DNA of 47,783 nt from an uncultured Paraglaciecola sp. (GCF_937123705.1 NZ_CAKZKO010000120.1:1-47783); one strand, 5' to 3'; positions 32,407 to 42,838 are shown, numbered from the stretch's first letter. Notes: generated by a model from the letters alone, not told the origin. Translations and numbers: made by a program.

Positions 32407-33257
32407 TTGGCAAGGCTTCTTAATTGCTCTACTAAAAGGGCAAAAGCACTTGATCCTGGGTGGATCCAATCAAAGTGCCCTGCCCCTTCTAGCATCAACA
32501 CTTTTCGCTCTAATTGCTCTAACTTAAAGGGCGGCACAATGTTATCTTGGTCACCTTGCAGTAGCACAGTATTGGAGTGTAATGGCTGTTTACTTGGATT
32601 AGCACTTTGGTATTCAACAGGTTTATCTTGTGGCATACCCTGCATAAAATCTTTGGTAACGGCTTGGCAGCTGTTTGAACCTTTAGCATATTCTTCAATA
32701 TCGGTTATGGCCGCCAGTCCAATCACTCCTTTTAACTGGCTATTTACACCACCCGCCAGCAAAGCCAAATGGCCACCAGCCGAATGCCCAATGGCCACCG
32801 AGTTGCCTAAGGTAAATTCACCCTTATTGTACTGAGCCGATGCTTGTATTCCCGCCTGAATATCTTCAAAGGTCACGGGCCAACCGCCTCCGGTTTTGCC
32901 GCTGCGACGATATTCTAACGACCACACATTAAAACCCGCTTGCGCCAACCCTGTGCTTAACGCATAGGTATGTTGAATGTCATAAGCACTTAACCAACAG
33001 CCTCCGTGGATTAAAATAACCAACGGTAGCTCTGTGTCAGCAGTTTTATTAGTGCGCCAAAGTAAGGCGAATTGCTGTTCATCGTCACCATAGACTACTT
33101 TTTCATTCGCAGCGGTAAAAGACAAAGCAGCCACTTTTGAATAAGCGACGTTGTTTGCTACTTTTGGAAATTCAATAGAAGACTGAGAAGCATTGGCAAT
33201 AAAAGAGATTAGGACAAAGGACAATAATAGTAAGCGTTTCAAAGTAGTGGTTTCCAT
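32403..33257 (-). CDS. exported alpha/beta hydrolase, possible kynurenine formamidase
   Basis: A 284-residue hydrolase with an N-terminal signal peptide (KRLLLLSFVLISFIANAS), an oxyanion motif HGGCW and a nucleophile elbow GHSAGGH. An acid/His pair comes late (QGDQDNIVPP, GAGHFDW). The HGGxW/GxSxG layout is that of alpha/beta-fold arylformamidases, and the ATGA overlap with kynU suggests it supplies kynurenine from N-formylkynurenine. A secreted formamidase would be unusual, so a different esterase is possible. The ATG at 33257 is only 4 nt from a strong terminator. A TTG at 33242 (giving MKRLLLLSF) after GGAA is an alternative start. Confidence 0.7.
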   Translation of the reverse strand: METTTLKRLLLLSFVLISFIANASQSSIEFPKVANNVAYSKVAALSFTAANEKVVYGDDEQQFALLWRTNKTADTELPLVILIHGGCWLSAYDIQHTYALSTGLAQAGFNVWSLEYRRSGKTGGGWPVTFEDIQAGIQASAQYNKGEFTLGNSVAIGHSAGGHLALLAGGVNSQLKGVIGLAAITDIEEYAKGSNSCQAVTKDFMQGMPQDKPVEYQSANPSKQPLHSNTVLLQGDQDNIVPPFKLEQLERKVLMLEGAGHFDWIHPGSSAFALLVEQLRSLAK

Positions 33258-33261
33258 AAAT

Positions 33262-33291
33262 AAAAAAGCAGTGCTAAAACTAACACTGCTT
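33262..33291 (-). terminator. intrinsic terminator after the thiolase gene
   Basis: On the minus strand AAGCAGTG and CACTGCTT (arms 33284-33291 and 33266-33273) enclose a 10-nt loop and are followed by TTTTTTATTT. It ends the thiolase transcript but lies only 4 nt before the hydrolase ATG, so it could also act as an attenuator for hydrolase-kynU. Confidence 0.85.
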
Positions 33292-33314
33292 ATAAACCTA
33301 AACCAGTAGTGACA

Positions 33315-34505
33315 CTAGATCATTTCAACAGCTATGGCTGTTGCTTCACCGCCACCTATACATAATGATGCCACACCTTTTTTAAGGTTGTTTTGTTTAA
33401 GGGCATGTAAAAGGGTTACGATAATTCTGGCACCAGACGCCCCAATAGGATGACCCAAGGCACAAGCGCCGCCTTTTACATTGACTTTGTCTGGGTTTAA
33501 TCCCAATTCATTGATCGCCAACATAGTGACCATAGCGAAGGCTTCATTAATTTCGAATAAATCAACATCGTCTGCTGTCCATCCGGTTTTAGCGAAGAGT
33601 TTTTGCATGGCGCCAACGGGCGCTACGGTAAAGTTTTCTGGCTCAATAGCATGTGAACTATGGGCCACAACTTTCGCTAATGGCGTTAAACCTAACGCCT
33701 CGGCTTTACTCGCTGACATCACCAGTAGCGCCGCCGCGCCGTCAGAAATTGAACTTGAATTAGCCGCGGTGACCGTACCGTCTTTTTTGAATGCGGGGCG
33801 TAAGCTTGGAATTTTTTCGGGTTTTGCTTGTTTAGGGCCATCGTCGCTATCTACTACCACATCGCCCTTGCGAGATTTAATAGTTAATGGAGTGATTTCA
33901 TCGGCAAATAAACCCGCTTGTTGCGCATCATTGGCTTTTTTCAAACTGGCTAGGGCAAACTCATCCATTTGTTCACGGGTGATCCCTTCGGCATCGGCTG
34001 TGGCCTGTGCAAAACAACCCATGGCTTGACCGTCGTAGGCATTTTCTAGTCCGTCAAGCATCATATGATCTAACACTTGGCCATGACCCATGCGATAACC
34101 AGAGCGGGCTTTTGGCAATAAATATGGGGCATTGCTCATGCTTTCCATGCCGCCTGCGACTATGGCTTCTGCTGTGCCAGCTTTGATCAAATCATGGGCC
34201 AACATTAGGGCTTTCATGCCCGAGCCACAGACTTTGTTTATTGTGGTCACACCGCTTGCTAGTGGTAAGCCAGCTTTTAAGGATGCTTGTCTTGCAGGTG
34301 ATTGACCTAAACCTGCGGGTAATACACAGCCCATTATCACTTCATCAATGTGCGGCAACACCTCAGAGGATTTTTGCGTATCTGCGAGCACGGATTGGAT
34401 AGCGCTGGCACCCATTTCTGTGGTGGTCAGTGGCGCTAAACTTCCAACAAAGCCGCCCATAGGGGTACGTTTTGCGGCGACTATTACAATTGCATTATCT
34501 GACAT
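33315..34505 (-). CDS. acetyl-CoA C-acetyltransferase (thiolase)
   Basis: A 396-residue biosynthetic/degradative thiolase that interconverts acetoacetyl-CoA and two acetyl-CoA. The nucleophile Cys lies in NKVCGSGMKAL, with GGMESMSNAPY in the loop domain and the C-terminal GGACALGHPIGASGAR and CIGGGEA motifs. The reading frame extends to 34610, but the ATG at 34505 follows AGGAG by 7 nt and gives the standard start MSDNAIVIVAAKRTP. It is divergent from liuR and shares the operator region at 34655-34673, consistent with consuming acetoacetate units from leucine breakdown. Confidence 0.94.
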   Translation of the reverse strand: MSDNAIVIVAAKRTPMGGFVGSLAPLTTTEMGASAIQSVLADTQKSSEVLPHIDEVIMGCVLPAGLGQSPARQASLKAGLPLASGVTTINKVCGSGMKALMLAHDLIKAGTAEAIVAGGMESMSNAPYLLPKARSGYRMGHGQVLDHMMLDGLENAYDGQAMGCFAQATADAEGITREQMDEFALASLKKANDAQQAGLFADEITPLTIKSRKGDVVVDSDDGPKQAKPEKIPSLRPAFKKDGTVTAANSSSISDGAAALLVMSASKAEALGLTPLAKVVAHSSHAIEPENFTVAPVGAMQKLFAKTGWTADDVDLFEINEAFAMVTMLAINELGLNPDKVNVKGGACALGHPIGASGARIIVTLLHALKQNNLKKGVASLCIGGGEATAIAVEMI

Positions 34506-34654
34506 AAAAACTCCTAAATTTGCTGATTCACTAACTTTGTACTTCATAGCTGTACAACATTTTCTGCGATGTTTGAGTAGATTGATTACCCATCCTAGCA
34601 ATTTTTCCACTACAAGATTGATTTTAAAACCTCAACAGTTTACATTGCCTTACA

Positions 34655-34673
34655 GTTTACGTAAACGTAAACC
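34655..34673. promoter_or_regulatory. palindromic operator, likely LiuR site
   Basis: GTTTACGTAAAC (34655-34666) is a perfect 12-bp palindrome. It is extended by a second GTAAAC and preceded at 34638-34643 by another GTTTAC. MerR-type LiuR proteins bind such inverted repeats near their promoters. Its place between the divergent thiolase and liuR genes suggests control of both. Confidence 0.65.
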
Positions 34674-34712
34674 TTATTAACAAATTATTGACTATCTACA
34701 GACGAGCACAGC

Positions 34713-35108
34713 ATGAGTGAACAGACGTTTAGCATAGGTGAATTAGCCAAATCCATGGACATTACGCCACGCTCCATTCGCTTTTACGAAGAGCAAGGTT
34801 TATTAAACCCGACTAGAATTGGTCAACATCGCATTTATAAGAAAAAAGATCTGGTGCGTTTAAAACTGATTTTGCGTGGTAAACGATTAGGTTTTTCTCT
34901 AGCTGAAACCAATACGCTGTTTAGTTTGTATGACAGTCACCAAAATTCTAAAGCACAGCTTGAAGCTATGCTTAAAATGACCGCCGAAAAACGCGCTTAT
35001 ATGCAACAACAGCTTGAAGACATCAAAATGTTGAAGACTGAACTAGAAGACGTAGAAGCCCGTTGTCAAAATGAACTCAATACACTAACCCAAGGACAAA
35101 CCGCATGA
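34713..35108 (+). CDS. liuR: MerR-family regulator of leucine/isovalerate catabolism
   Basis: A 131-residue MerR-type regulator. The winged HTH ([30 protein letters not shown], about residues 5-34) is followed by [23 protein letters not shown] and a long C-terminal coiled coil for dimerisation (about 80-125). There is no metal-binding Cys cluster of the MerR/CueR kind. It is the first gene of the liu operon, its stop overlaps the liuA start (ATGA), and it has the LiuR length and position seen in Shewanella and Pseudomonas relatives. It represses or activates the operon in response to branched-chain acyl-CoAs. Confidence 0.92.
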   Translation: MSEQTFSIGELAKSMDITPRSIRFYEEQGLLNPTRIGQHRIYKKKDLVRLKLILRGKRLGFSLAETNTLFSLYDSHQNSKAQLEAMLKMTAEKRAYMQQQLEDIKMLKTELEDVEARCQNELNTLTQGQTA

Positions 35109-36274
35109 ACGCCCCTTACCCCACTTTAAATTTTGGTCTCGGTGAAGACATCGACATGTTACGCGACCACGTCTATAACTTTGCTCAAGGTGAAATTGCG
35201 CCTTTGGCAGAAAAAGCCGATCAAGACAATGGTTTTCCTAATGAACTTTGGCCAAAATTAGGCGAAATGGGGCTATTAGGAGTCACGGTTAAAGAGCAGT
35301 ACGGTGGTTCGGATATGGGTTATTTGGCTCATGTGATAGCCATGGAAGAAGTCAGCCGCGCCTCGGCAGGTATCGGACTGAGTTACGGAGCCCATTCAAA
35401 TTTATGTGTGAATCAAATTCACAAAAACGGTAGCGAAGCACAAAAACAAAAATATTTACCTAAATTGGTCAGCGGCGAACACATTGGCGCATTAGCTATG
35501 AGTGAGCCTAATGCTGGCTCTGATGTGGTGAGCATGAAACTCCGCGCCGACAAACGCGGCGATGTGTATGTGTTAAACGGCAATAAAATGTGGATTACCA
35601 ACGGCCCAGATGCGCAAACCTATGTAGTCTATGCCAAAACCGATATGGCTGCAGGTCCTAAAGGTATGACGGCCTTTATTGTAGAGCGTGACACTAAAGG
35701 GTTTAGTCAGGCGCAAAAACTCGACAAACTAGGTATGCGTTCCTCGAATACTTGTGAATTGGTGTTTCAAGATTGTGAAGTGCCAGCAGATAATATCTTA
35801 GGCCAAGAAGGGGCAGGCGTAAAAGTATTAATGAGCGGCTTAGACTACGAGCGTGTGGTGTTATCCGGTGGGCCTCTGGGCATTATGCAAGCCTGTATGG
35901 ACTTAGTGGTACCTTATATCCACGACCGTAAACAATTTGGTCAATCTATCGGTGAATTTCAGCTGGTGCAAGGCAAAGTAGCCGATATGTACACCCAAAT
36001 GAATGCCGCCCGTGCATATGTGTATGCGGTTGCTCGTTCATGTGACAGAGGTGAAACCACTCGCAAAGATTCCGCTGGCGCTATTCTTTATGCTGCGGAA
36101 TTGGCTACTAAAATGTCGCTCGATGCTATCCAACTTTTAGGTGGCAATGGTTACATTAACGAATTCCCTGCTGGGCGTTTATTACGTGATGCCAAGTTAT
36201 ACGAAATTGGTGCGGGCACCTCAGAAATACGCAGAATGTTGATTGGCCGCGAGTTGTTTAAAGAGTCAACTTAA
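35105..36274 (+). CDS. liuA: isovaleryl-CoA dehydrogenase
   Basis: A 389-residue FAD acyl-CoA dehydrogenase that oxidises isovaleryl-CoA to 3-methylcrotonyl-CoA. Family marks are [14 protein letters not shown], the FAD/substrate loop [34 protein letters not shown] and the IVD-type catalytic Glu region [19 protein letters not shown]. The C-terminus has [34 protein letters not shown]. The [15 protein letters not shown] pattern distinguishes IVD from other acyl-CoA dehydrogenases. The ATG overlaps the liuR stop by 4 nt. Confidence 0.96.
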   Translation: MNAPYPTLNFGLGEDIDMLRDHVYNFAQGEIAPLAEKADQDNGFPNELWPKLGEMGLLGVTVKEQYGGSDMGYLAHVIAMEEVSRASAGIGLSYGAHSNLCVNQIHKNGSEAQKQKYLPKLVSGEHIGALAMSEPNAGSDVVSMKLRADKRGDVYVLNGNKMWITNGPDAQTYVVYAKTDMAAGPKGMTAFIVERDTKGFSQAQKLDKLGMRSSNTCELVFQDCEVPADNILGQEGAGVKVLMSGLDYERVVLSGGPLGIMQACMDLVVPYIHDRKQFGQSIGEFQLVQGKVADMYTQMNAARAYVYAVARSCDRGETTRKDSAGAILYAAELATKMSLDAIQLLGGNGYINEFPAGRLLRDAKLYEIGAGTSEIRRMLIGRELFKEST

Positions 36275-36320
36275 CCGCGCCCTTAGAATTATCGAATTAT
36301 AAAATTACCGGAGCAGCACT

Positions 36321-37928
36321 GTGCCGAAAATCATCAGTAAGCTAAATACTAAAAGCCAAGACTTTGTGGCGAATGCCCAGCATATGCAAGTACAAGTCGA
36401 CGACTTAAAAGACAAAGTTGCCACCATAAAACAAGGTGGCGGTGAAAAGTCCAACCAACGTCATTTAGACCGTGGCAAACTACTGCCTAGAGAGCGTATT
36501 AACACACTACTCGATGACGGCTCGCCGTTTTTAGAATTATCTCAATTAGCCGCCTATATGGTTTACGAAGATAACGTACCTGCAGCAGGTGTGATTGCGG
36601 GTATCGGCCGAGTATCGGGCGTTGAATGTATGATAGTGGCCAATGATGCCACGGTAAAAGGCGGCAGTTATTACCCTCTCACAGTGAAAAAGCACTTACG
36701 GGCGCAAACCATAGCCGAACAAAACAATTTGCCCTGTATTTATTTGGTTGACTCGGGCGGGGCAAACTTACCCCGTCAAGATGAAGTATTCCCCGACCGT
36801 GAACACTTTGGCCGCATCTTCTTCAATCAAGCGAACTTATCTGCTCAAAACATTCCGCAGATTGCTGTGGTTATGGGCTCTTGTACTGCTGGCGGTGCTT
36901 ATGTGCCGGCTATGGCCGACGAGTCTATTATTGTTAAAAATCAAGGCACTATCTTTTTAGGTGGACCGCCACTGGTTAAAGCCGCGACAGGTGAAGTGGT
37001 CAGCGCTGAAGACTTAGGCGGCGGCGATGTGCATTGCCGCACCTCTGGTGTGGTGGATCACTTAGCCAATAATGATCACCACGCATTAAAAATTGCGCGA
37101 GATGCCATTGCCCGCTTAAATCGAAACAAAACCATTGAACTTGATGTGCGTGAACCCATTGAACCACATTATGGCAGCGAAGAAATTTACGGTGTTATCC
37201 CTAAAGATACTCGCCAGCCTTATGACGTGCGAGAAGTGATAACGCGAGTTGTAGATGGTTCAGAATTCGATGAATTTAAAGCCTTGTACGGTCAAACTCT
37301 GATTTGTGGTTTTGCCAGAATATATGGTTATCCCGTGGGCATAGTGGCCAATAACGGTATTTTGTTTTCTGAATCGGCGCAAAAAGGCGCGCACTTTATT
37401 GAGCTGTGTGCCCAGCGTAAAATTCCGCTGGTCTTTTTACAAAACATCACCGGCTTTATGGTGGGCAAACAGTACGAGTCTGGCGGCATAGCCAAACATG
37501 GTGCAAAAATGGTCACGGCTGTGGCTTGTGCCAAAGTACCGAAATTTACTGTGTTGATTGGTGGCAGCTTTGGTGCCGGTAACTACGGTATGTGTGGTCG
37601 TGCTTACGATCCTCGTTTTATGTTTATGTGGCCTAATGCCCGTATTTCGGTGATGGGCGGTGAACAAGCTGCTGGTGTGTTGTCCCAAGTGAAGCGGGAA
37701 CAAAAAGAGCGCATCAACGAACAATGGAGCGCCGAGCAAGAAGCCGAATTTAAACAACCTATAATCGATACCTACGAAACCCAAGGCCATCCTTATTATG
37801 CCTCGGCGCGCTTGTGGGACGATGGTGTTATCGATCCAGCAGACACTCGTCAAGTATTAGGATTGAGTATTTCAGCTAGCTTAAATAAACCCATAGAGGA
37901 CACCAAGTTTGGTGTCTTTAGAATGTAA
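36321..37928 (+). CDS. liuB: methylcrotonyl-CoA carboxylase carboxyltransferase (beta) subunit
   Basis: A 535-residue carboxyltransferase subunit that moves CO2 from the biotin of LiuD to 3-methylcrotonyl-CoA. Typical MCC-beta sequence: [74 protein letters not shown] and the C-terminal [21 protein letters not shown]. The start is a GTG at 36321 with GGAG 9 nt upstream. It lies 46 bp after liuA. Confidence 0.96.
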   Translation: MPKIISKLNTKSQDFVANAQHMQVQVDDLKDKVATIKQGGGEKSNQRHLDRGKLLPRERINTLLDDGSPFLELSQLAAYMVYEDNVPAAGVIAGIGRVSGVECMIVANDATVKGGSYYPLTVKKHLRAQTIAEQNNLPCIYLVDSGGANLPRQDEVFPDREHFGRIFFNQANLSAQNIPQIAVVMGSCTAGGAYVPAMADESIIVKNQGTIFLGGPPLVKAATGEVVSAEDLGGGDVHCRTSGVVDHLANNDHHALKIARDAIARLNRNKTIELDVREPIEPHYGSEEIYGVIPKDTRQPYDVREVITRVVDGSEFDEFKALYGQTLICGFARIYGYPVGIVANNGILFSESAQKGAHFIELCAQRKIPLVFLQNITGFMVGKQYESGGIAKHGAKMVTAVACAKVPKFTVLIGGSFGAGNYGMCGRAYDPRFMFMWPNARISVMGGEQAAGVLSQVKREQKERINEQWSAEQEAEFKQPIIDTYETQGHPYYASARLWDDGVIDPADTRQVLGLSISASLNKPIEDTKFGVFRM

Positions 37929-37941
37929 GGGTGGAATGATC

Positions 37942-38736
37942 ATGAACCAAACCGATAACGTGTTATTTGAAATAGACAACAGGGGTGTGGCTACCGTCAC
38001 CCTCAATCAGCCAGAGATCCACAATGCTTTTGACGATAAGTTAATTGTTAAGCTCACCGAGATATTTACGCAAATTCATAACAATGACGATATTCGCGTG
38101 ATGGTATTGGCGTCATCTGGTAAAAACTTTTGTGCCGGCGCCGATTTAAACTGGATGCAGCGCATGGCGACTTACAGCTATGAGCAGAATTTAACTGACG
38201 CCAACGCACTAGCAACAATGTTTTTTACCCTAAACAACTTAAATAAACCCACTATTGCCAAAGTGCAAGGTGCAGCTTTTGGTGGCGGAGTAGGGTTAGT
38301 GGCTTGTTGTGATATGGCCATTGCCAGTAAATTAAGTCGCTTTTGTTTAAGTGAAGTGAAGCTAGGACTTATTCCTGCGACTATTAGCCCTTATGTAATT
38401 GATGCAATTGGTGCCAGATTAGCACGACGCTATTTCACCACCGCTGAAGTGTTTTCGGCTATGCGCGCCAGACGTATTGGTTTATTAAGCGAAGCGGTGA
38501 CCGAGGAAGAACTCGAAAGCACAGTTGCAAGCTTGATTGAACACTTGTTAAAAAATTCACCCGCGGCTATCCGTGAAGCTAAGCAGCTTATTTTTTCTGT
38601 ACAAAACCAGCCAGTGACGGCTGAACTTTTGGCCAGCACCAGCGAAAAAATTGCCGAGATTAGAGTCTCAGAAGAAGGTCAAGAAGGCCTGAATGCGTTT
38701 TTAGAAAAACGTCCTGCTAACTGGCTAACGGAGTAA
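37942..38736 (+). CDS. liuC: methylglutaconyl-CoA hydratase
   Basis: A 264-residue crotonase-fold hydratase that converts 3-methylglutaconyl-CoA to HMG-CoA. It has the oxyanion-hole segments SSGKNFCAGADLNWM and AAFGGGVGLVACCDMAIA, then SEVKLGLIPATISPYV with catalytic Glu in the first SEVKLG. The ATG at 37942 (MNQTDNVLFEIDNRG) is preferred, with GGTGGA 6 nt upstream. The frame extends back to 37909 inside liuB, with another ATG at 37936. Operon position between liuB and liuD fixes the role. Confidence 0.94.
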   Translation: MNQTDNVLFEIDNRGVATVTLNQPEIHNAFDDKLIVKLTEIFTQIHNNDDIRVMVLASSGKNFCAGADLNWMQRMATYSYEQNLTDANALATMFFTLNNLNKPTIAKVQGAAFGGGVGLVACCDMAIASKLSRFCLSEVKLGLIPATISPYVIDAIGARLARRYFTTAEVFSAMRARRIGLLSEAVTEEELESTVASLIEHLLKNSPAAIREAKQLIFSVQNQPVTAELLASTSEKIAEIRVSEEGQEGLNAFLEKRPANWLTE

Positions 38737-38739
38737 CAT

Positions 38740-40749
38740 ATGTTCACTAAATTATTGATTGCCAATCGCGGCGAAATCAGCTGCCGTATTATCAAAACGG
38801 CTAAACGCATGGGTGTGTTAACCGTTGCCTTATATTCAGATGCTGACCAACAAGCGTTGCACGTAAAAATGGCAGATGAAGCAGTTTATGTAGGGCCATC
38901 ACCTTCAAAAGACAGCTATTTACAAGGCGAAAAGATCATTCAGATTGCCCTGCAAGTAGGCGCAGATGCCGTTCACCCTGGTTATGGATTTTTATCCGAA
39001 AATGCCAATTTTGCTAATTTATGCAAGCAAAATAATATTGTTTTTGTGGGCCCTCCGGTTGCTGCAATTGAAGCTATGGGTTCAAAATCTGCCGCTAAAA
39101 ACATTATGGAAAAAGCCAATGTACCTTTAGTACCCGGCTATCATGGCGATGACCAAAGCGAGGCAGGGTTAAAATCTCACGCCGACAAAATGGGTTATCC
39201 GGTATTACTAAAAGCGGCTGCCGGTGGCGGTGGTAAAGGTATGCGCCAAGTATGGAGTTCTGAGGAGTTTAATGACGCCTTAGCCGCAGCTAAACGCGAA
39301 GCCATGTCGAGTTTTAACGATGATTTGATGTTAGTTGAAAAATACCTCACTCAACCCAGACACGTTGAAATCCAAGTGTTCTGTGACAATTTTGGCGATG
39401 GCGTTTATTTGTTTGAACGAGATTGCTCAGTGCAGCGTCGCCATCAAAAAGTCATCGAAGAAGCCCCTGCCTTTGGCATGAGCAAAGAGCTTAGAGCGCA
39501 AATGGGTGAAGCAGCATTAAAAGCGGCCAAAGCCATCAATTATGCTGGTGCAGGCACAGTGGAGTTTTTATTAGACAGCGACGGTCAATTCTATTTTATG
39601 GAAATGAACACCCGTTTGCAGGTTGAACATCCAGTTACCGAAATGATCACCGGCCAAGATTTAGTTGAGTGGCAATTACGGGTGGCCAATAACGAAACGC
39701 TACCCATGGCACAAGATGCATTGGGGATCCATGGCCACGCCTTTGAAGCCAGAATTTATGCCGAAGATCCTAATAATGACTTTTTACCTGCTACTGGTAC
39801 TTTGTCGTTATTACAGCCGCCTGTTGAATCACAACATGTGAGAGTGGATACCGGTGTGGTGCAAGGTGACGATGTGTCAGTGTTCTACGATCCTATGATT
39901 GCCAAATTGATTGTTTGGGACGAAAACCGCGAAAAGGCCTTAGCACGATTAACCAAAGCCTTAACCGAATATCATATAGACGGTGTGGTCACCAACATTG
40001 AGTTTTTGTACAACTTAGCTAACAGCGAGCCGTTCAAAAATGAACAAATCGACACTGGTTTTATCGAAAAAAACCAAGAGTTGTTGCAGCTCAATGAAGC
40101 CCAAGATGTGCAAACTTTATTGCCAGTTGCCGCCTTGTACTTGATGCTCAATACCCAGCAAAATTCCAATACTAGTCAGCAAGATAGCCACTCACCTTGG
40201 GCACAAGGCAACGCATGGCGCGCCAATGAACAACATATTCAAACTTTGGACTTGTTAGTAGGCGAAAACACCTATGCCGTGCAAGTTAGTCAAATTGGTA
40301 TGGGCGCGAAAAGTGTGTTTTCTATCACTGTGGGTCAACAAAACTACCATTGCAGTGGAGAGCTTGCGCAAAACCAGATGTTATCCACTATCAATGGTCA
40401 CAAAACCTTGGCTAATGTCACGGCTCATCAAGATGGTTACTCGATATTTAGTAACGGTAAGGTCATTCGCTTTAATAACATTCAGGCCGATTTAGGTGAT
40501 ATCGAAGACAATGCCGCAGACGCTGGATTTGTCGCGCCCATGAATGGCACTGTGGTGGCGATTTTAGTTGAGCCACAACAGTCAGTTGAAAAAGGCCAAA
40601 CTCTTATGGTGATGGAAGCCATGAAAATGGAACACAGCTTAAAAGCCCCAGCAGATGGTGTGGTCAGTGAGTTCTATTTTAAAGCAGGCGAGCTGGTAGA
40701 TGGCGGCGTAGAGTTACTAGCGTTCCAACCCTCAGAAAAGGCGAGTTAA
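38740..40749 (+). CDS. liuD: methylcrotonyl-CoA carboxylase biotin-containing (alpha) subunit
   Basis: A 669-residue subunit with biotin carboxylase and biotin carrier domains. N-terminal [35 protein letters not shown], the ATP-grasp glycine loop [12 protein letters not shown] and [22 protein letters not shown] define the carboxylase. The carrier domain at the end carries the biotinylated lysine in [17 protein letters not shown] linker domain lies between. The gene starts 3 bp after the liuC stop. Confidence 0.96.
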   Translation: MFTKLLIANRGEISCRIIKTAKRMGVLTVALYSDADQQALHVKMADEAVYVGPSPSKDSYLQGEKIIQIALQVGADAVHPGYGFLSENANFANLCKQNNIVFVGPPVAAIEAMGSKSAAKNIMEKANVPLVPGYHGDDQSEAGLKSHADKMGYPVLLKAAAGGGGKGMRQVWSSEEFNDALAAAKREAMSSFNDDLMLVEKYLTQPRHVEIQVFCDNFGDGVYLFERDCSVQRRHQKVIEEAPAFGMSKELRAQMGEAALKAAKAINYAGAGTVEFLLDSDGQFYFMEMNTRLQVEHPVTEMITGQDLVEWQLRVANNETLPMAQDALGIHGHAFEARIYAEDPNNDFLPATGTLSLLQPPVESQHVRVDTGVVQGDDVSVFYDPMIAKLIVWDENREKALARLTKALTEYHIDGVVTNIEFLYNLANSEPFKNEQIDTGFIEKNQELLQLNEAQDVQTLLPVAALYLMLNTQQNSNTSQQDSHSPWAQGNAWRANEQHIQTLDLLVGENTYAVQVSQIGMGAKSVFSITVGQQNYHCSGELAQNQMLSTINGHKTLANVTAHQDGYSIFSNGKVIRFNNIQADLGDIEDNAADAGFVAPMNGTVVAILVEPQQSVEKGQTLMVMEAMKMEHSLKAPADGVVSEFYFKAGELVDGGVELLAFQPSEKAS

Positions 40750-40750
40750 A

Positions 40751-41653
40751 ATGCTGCCAACCTCAGTCAAAATAGTCGAAGTAGGCCCTAGAGACGGCTT
40801 ACAAAACGAAAAAGGCGTAGTGCCGTTAGACGCCAAAGTAGCCTTAGTGGAGCAACTTGCCGATGCAGGTTGCGCCGTGATCGAAACCGGTAGTTTTGTG
40901 TCGCCCAAATGGGTGCCACAAATGGCTGACAGTACCGCGGTATTTCAGCAGATAAAAAGAAGCCCTAAAGTTAGTTACGCCGCCCTAACCCCAAACCTAC
41001 GTGGTTTAGAAGCGGCAATCGAAGCCAAAGCCGACGAAGTGGCGATTTTTGGCGCGGCCTCTGAGTCTTTTTCGCAAAAGAACATCAACTGCTCCATCGC
41101 AGAAAGCCTACAGCGTTTTTTACCTGTGATAGAACTGGCACAAAAGCAAAATATCCCGGTAAGAGGTTATGTGTCTTGTGTTTTAGGCTGCCCTTACGAA
41201 GGGGATATTGCGCCGCAAAAAGTGGCAGAGGTTAGCCAGCAGTTATTAGATATGGGCTGCTATGAAGTGTCGCTGGGCGATACTATTGGTGTAGGTACGC
41301 CAATCAAAACTCAACAAATGTTAGAAGCGGTGTTAGAAAAAATCCCCGCTGATAAATTAGCAGTGCATTTTCATGACACCTACGGTCAAGCCTTAGCCAA
41401 TATTTTAGTGGCACTGCAACAGGGTATTTCAGTGGTGGATAGCGCAGTATCGGGTTTAGGCGGTTGTCCTTATGCTAAAGGGGCGTCTGGCAATGTGGCC
41501 ACCGAAGATTTGGTGTATATGCTGAATGGTATGAATATCAAAACCGGCATAGACCTAAACAAGCTCACCGCGGCAGGCTTAACTATGATGCAGGTTTTAG
41601 GCAGGCAATCGAATTCTAAAGTAGCGCTAGCTTTGAATGCACAAGGACAATAA
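40751..41653 (+). CDS. liuE: hydroxymethylglutaryl-CoA lyase
   Basis: A 300-residue TIM-barrel lyase that cleaves HMG-CoA to acetyl-CoA and acetoacetate, the last step of leucine breakdown. It has the divalent-metal motif [13 protein letters not shown], a conserved [11 protein letters not shown] loop, the HFHDTYGQ metal ligands and the C-terminal active-site loop [19 protein letters not shown] with the catalytic Cys. The start codon lies 1 bp after liuD. The thiolase at 33315-34505 could finish the route once acetoacetate is activated; no CoA-transferase or acetoacetyl-CoA synthetase is seen in the window. Confidence 0.96.
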   Translation: MLPTSVKIVEVGPRDGLQNEKGVVPLDAKVALVEQLADAGCAVIETGSFVSPKWVPQMADSTAVFQQIKRSPKVSYAALTPNLRGLEAAIEAKADEVAIFGAASESFSQKNINCSIAESLQRFLPVIELAQKQNIPVRGYVSCVLGCPYEGDIAPQKVAEVSQQLLDMGCYEVSLGDTIGVGTPIKTQQMLEAVLEKIPADKLAVHFHDTYGQALANILVALQQGISVVDSAVSGLGGCPYAKGASGNVATEDLVYMLNGMNIKTGIDLNKLTAAGLTMMQVLGRQSNSKVALALNAQGQ

Positions 41654-41656
41654 GTT

Positions 41657-41902
41657 TTGACTGAGGTTACTTCTAAAACTAAAACCTTACCACCTAATGT
41701 ACGGATTATGATTGCCCTTGTCGCCTCGCCTACCCTACTAGTGGTGGGCATGTTGTTTTACACCTTATTTATTGATGGCTGGCAAAAAGTCAGCGTCAGT
41801 ATGATTGTATTTTCACTACTTTGCGTTTTGGCTTATTACGTGGTGATAACAGGCCGCCCTCCACGCTTAACAAAGAAAAAATACACCCAAACAAAAAACT
41901 AA
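41657..41902 (+). CDS. small two-helix membrane protein
   Basis: An 81-residue hypothetical protein with two hydrophobic segments (about residues 17-37 and 43-65) and a basic tail (RPPRLTKKKYTQTKN), so probably an inner-membrane hairpin with the C-terminus inside. It begins at a TTG 3 bp after liuE, with AGGAC upstream as a ribosome site, and is likely the last gene of the liu transcript. No family is recognised. The non-standard start makes the exact N-terminus uncertain. Confidence 0.55.
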   Translation: MTEVTSKTKTLPPNVRIMIALVASPTLLVVGMLFYTLFIDGWQKVSVSMIVFSLLCVLAYYVVITGRPPRLTKKKYTQTKN

Positions 41903-41980
41903 TCTCTATTTTAAAAATTCATTCGGGTACAATATTGCTATTCAACTCAGTGACACATAAACAGCAGTAAGGTAGAGCAA

Positions 41981-42763
41981 ATGGAGTTTTTTACTTGGGA
42001 CGTTAACCCAGTATTAATTGAATTATTTGGATTAAAAATACATTGGTATGGCGCCTTGTTTGCCACCGCTATTTTTGCAGGTTTGCAAGTATTGAAGTGG
42101 ATATTCATCCAAGAAAAAATCAAAATGGAATTACTCGATTCGCTACTAATGTACGCTGTTCTCGGTATCATTGTAGGTGCCAGACTTGGACATTGTTTAT
42201 TCTACGATCCACAATATTACCTCAGTAACCCATTTAAAATTTTGGCCATTTGGGAAGGCGGCCTAGCCAGTCATGGCGGTGGCGCAGGTGTGATCATCGC
42301 CATGTATTTTTTCGCCAAAAAGCACCAGCTTAACTTTATGTGGATATTAGATCGGGTGGCTATAGCGACCGCATTATTTGGTTTTTTTGTACGCTTTGCC
42401 AACTTTATGAATTCTGAAATTATCGGTATTCAAACCGACTTACCTTGGGCTGTGGTATTTGCTCGGGTCGATCTACTTCCAAGACACCCCGCACAATTAT
42501 ATGAGTCATTGTCCTACTTAAGTATATTCGCAACGCTAGTGGTGTTGTATCGCTTTACTGCAATTAAAAAGCATGGAGGCGCCCTGTTAGGTGCATTTTT
42601 ATGCTTGGTTTTTACCGCTAGATACCTCATCGAATTTGTTAAAGTCAAACAAGCGGCCTATGCCTCAGATACACTTATAAGTACCGGGCAACTATTGAGT
42701 ATTCCATTTTTCGTGGTGGGGATTTATTTACTGTTTAATGCGTGGAAAAAAGCCGCGTCTTAA
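41981..42763 (+). CDS. lgt: prolipoprotein diacylglyceryl transferase
   Basis: A 260-residue polytopic enzyme that transfers diacylglycerol from phosphatidylglycerol to the lipobox Cys of prolipoproteins in the inner membrane. It has HWYGALFA, the IVGARLGHCLFYDPQYY segment, GGLASHGGGAGV with the essential His, and the Lgt signature in the form FFVRFANFMNSEIIG. LPRHPAQLYESL follows, with a late Arg (TARYLIEFVK). The MNSEIIG version and the PTDLPWA-like stretch recall Bacteroidetes Lgt more than the usual gammaproteobacterial NFINGELWGR. It is also not beside thyA. It may be a second, acquired lgt. Confidence 0.9.
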   Translation: MEFFTWDVNPVLIELFGLKIHWYGALFATAIFAGLQVLKWIFIQEKIKMELLDSLLMYAVLGIIVGARLGHCLFYDPQYYLSNPFKILAIWEGGLASHGGGAGVIIAMYFFAKKHQLNFMWILDRVAIATALFGFFVRFANFMNSEIIGIQTDLPWAVVFARVDLLPRHPAQLYESLSYLSIFATLVVLYRFTAIKKHGGALLGAFLCLVFTARYLIEFVKVKQAAYASDTLISTGQLLSIPFFVVGIYLLFNAWKKAAS

Positions 42764-42838
42764 TCAAGCCAAACAATGAATCTAATAATGAGTAACGACC
42801 GATTAATTAAGTAAGCGCAACTATTATACTGTACTCAG

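Noticed and set aside
32407..32469. N-terminal extension of kynureninase
   Set aside because: The 21 extra residues overlap the hydrolase C-terminus and do not resemble kynureninase; the ATGA-coupled start at 32406 is better.
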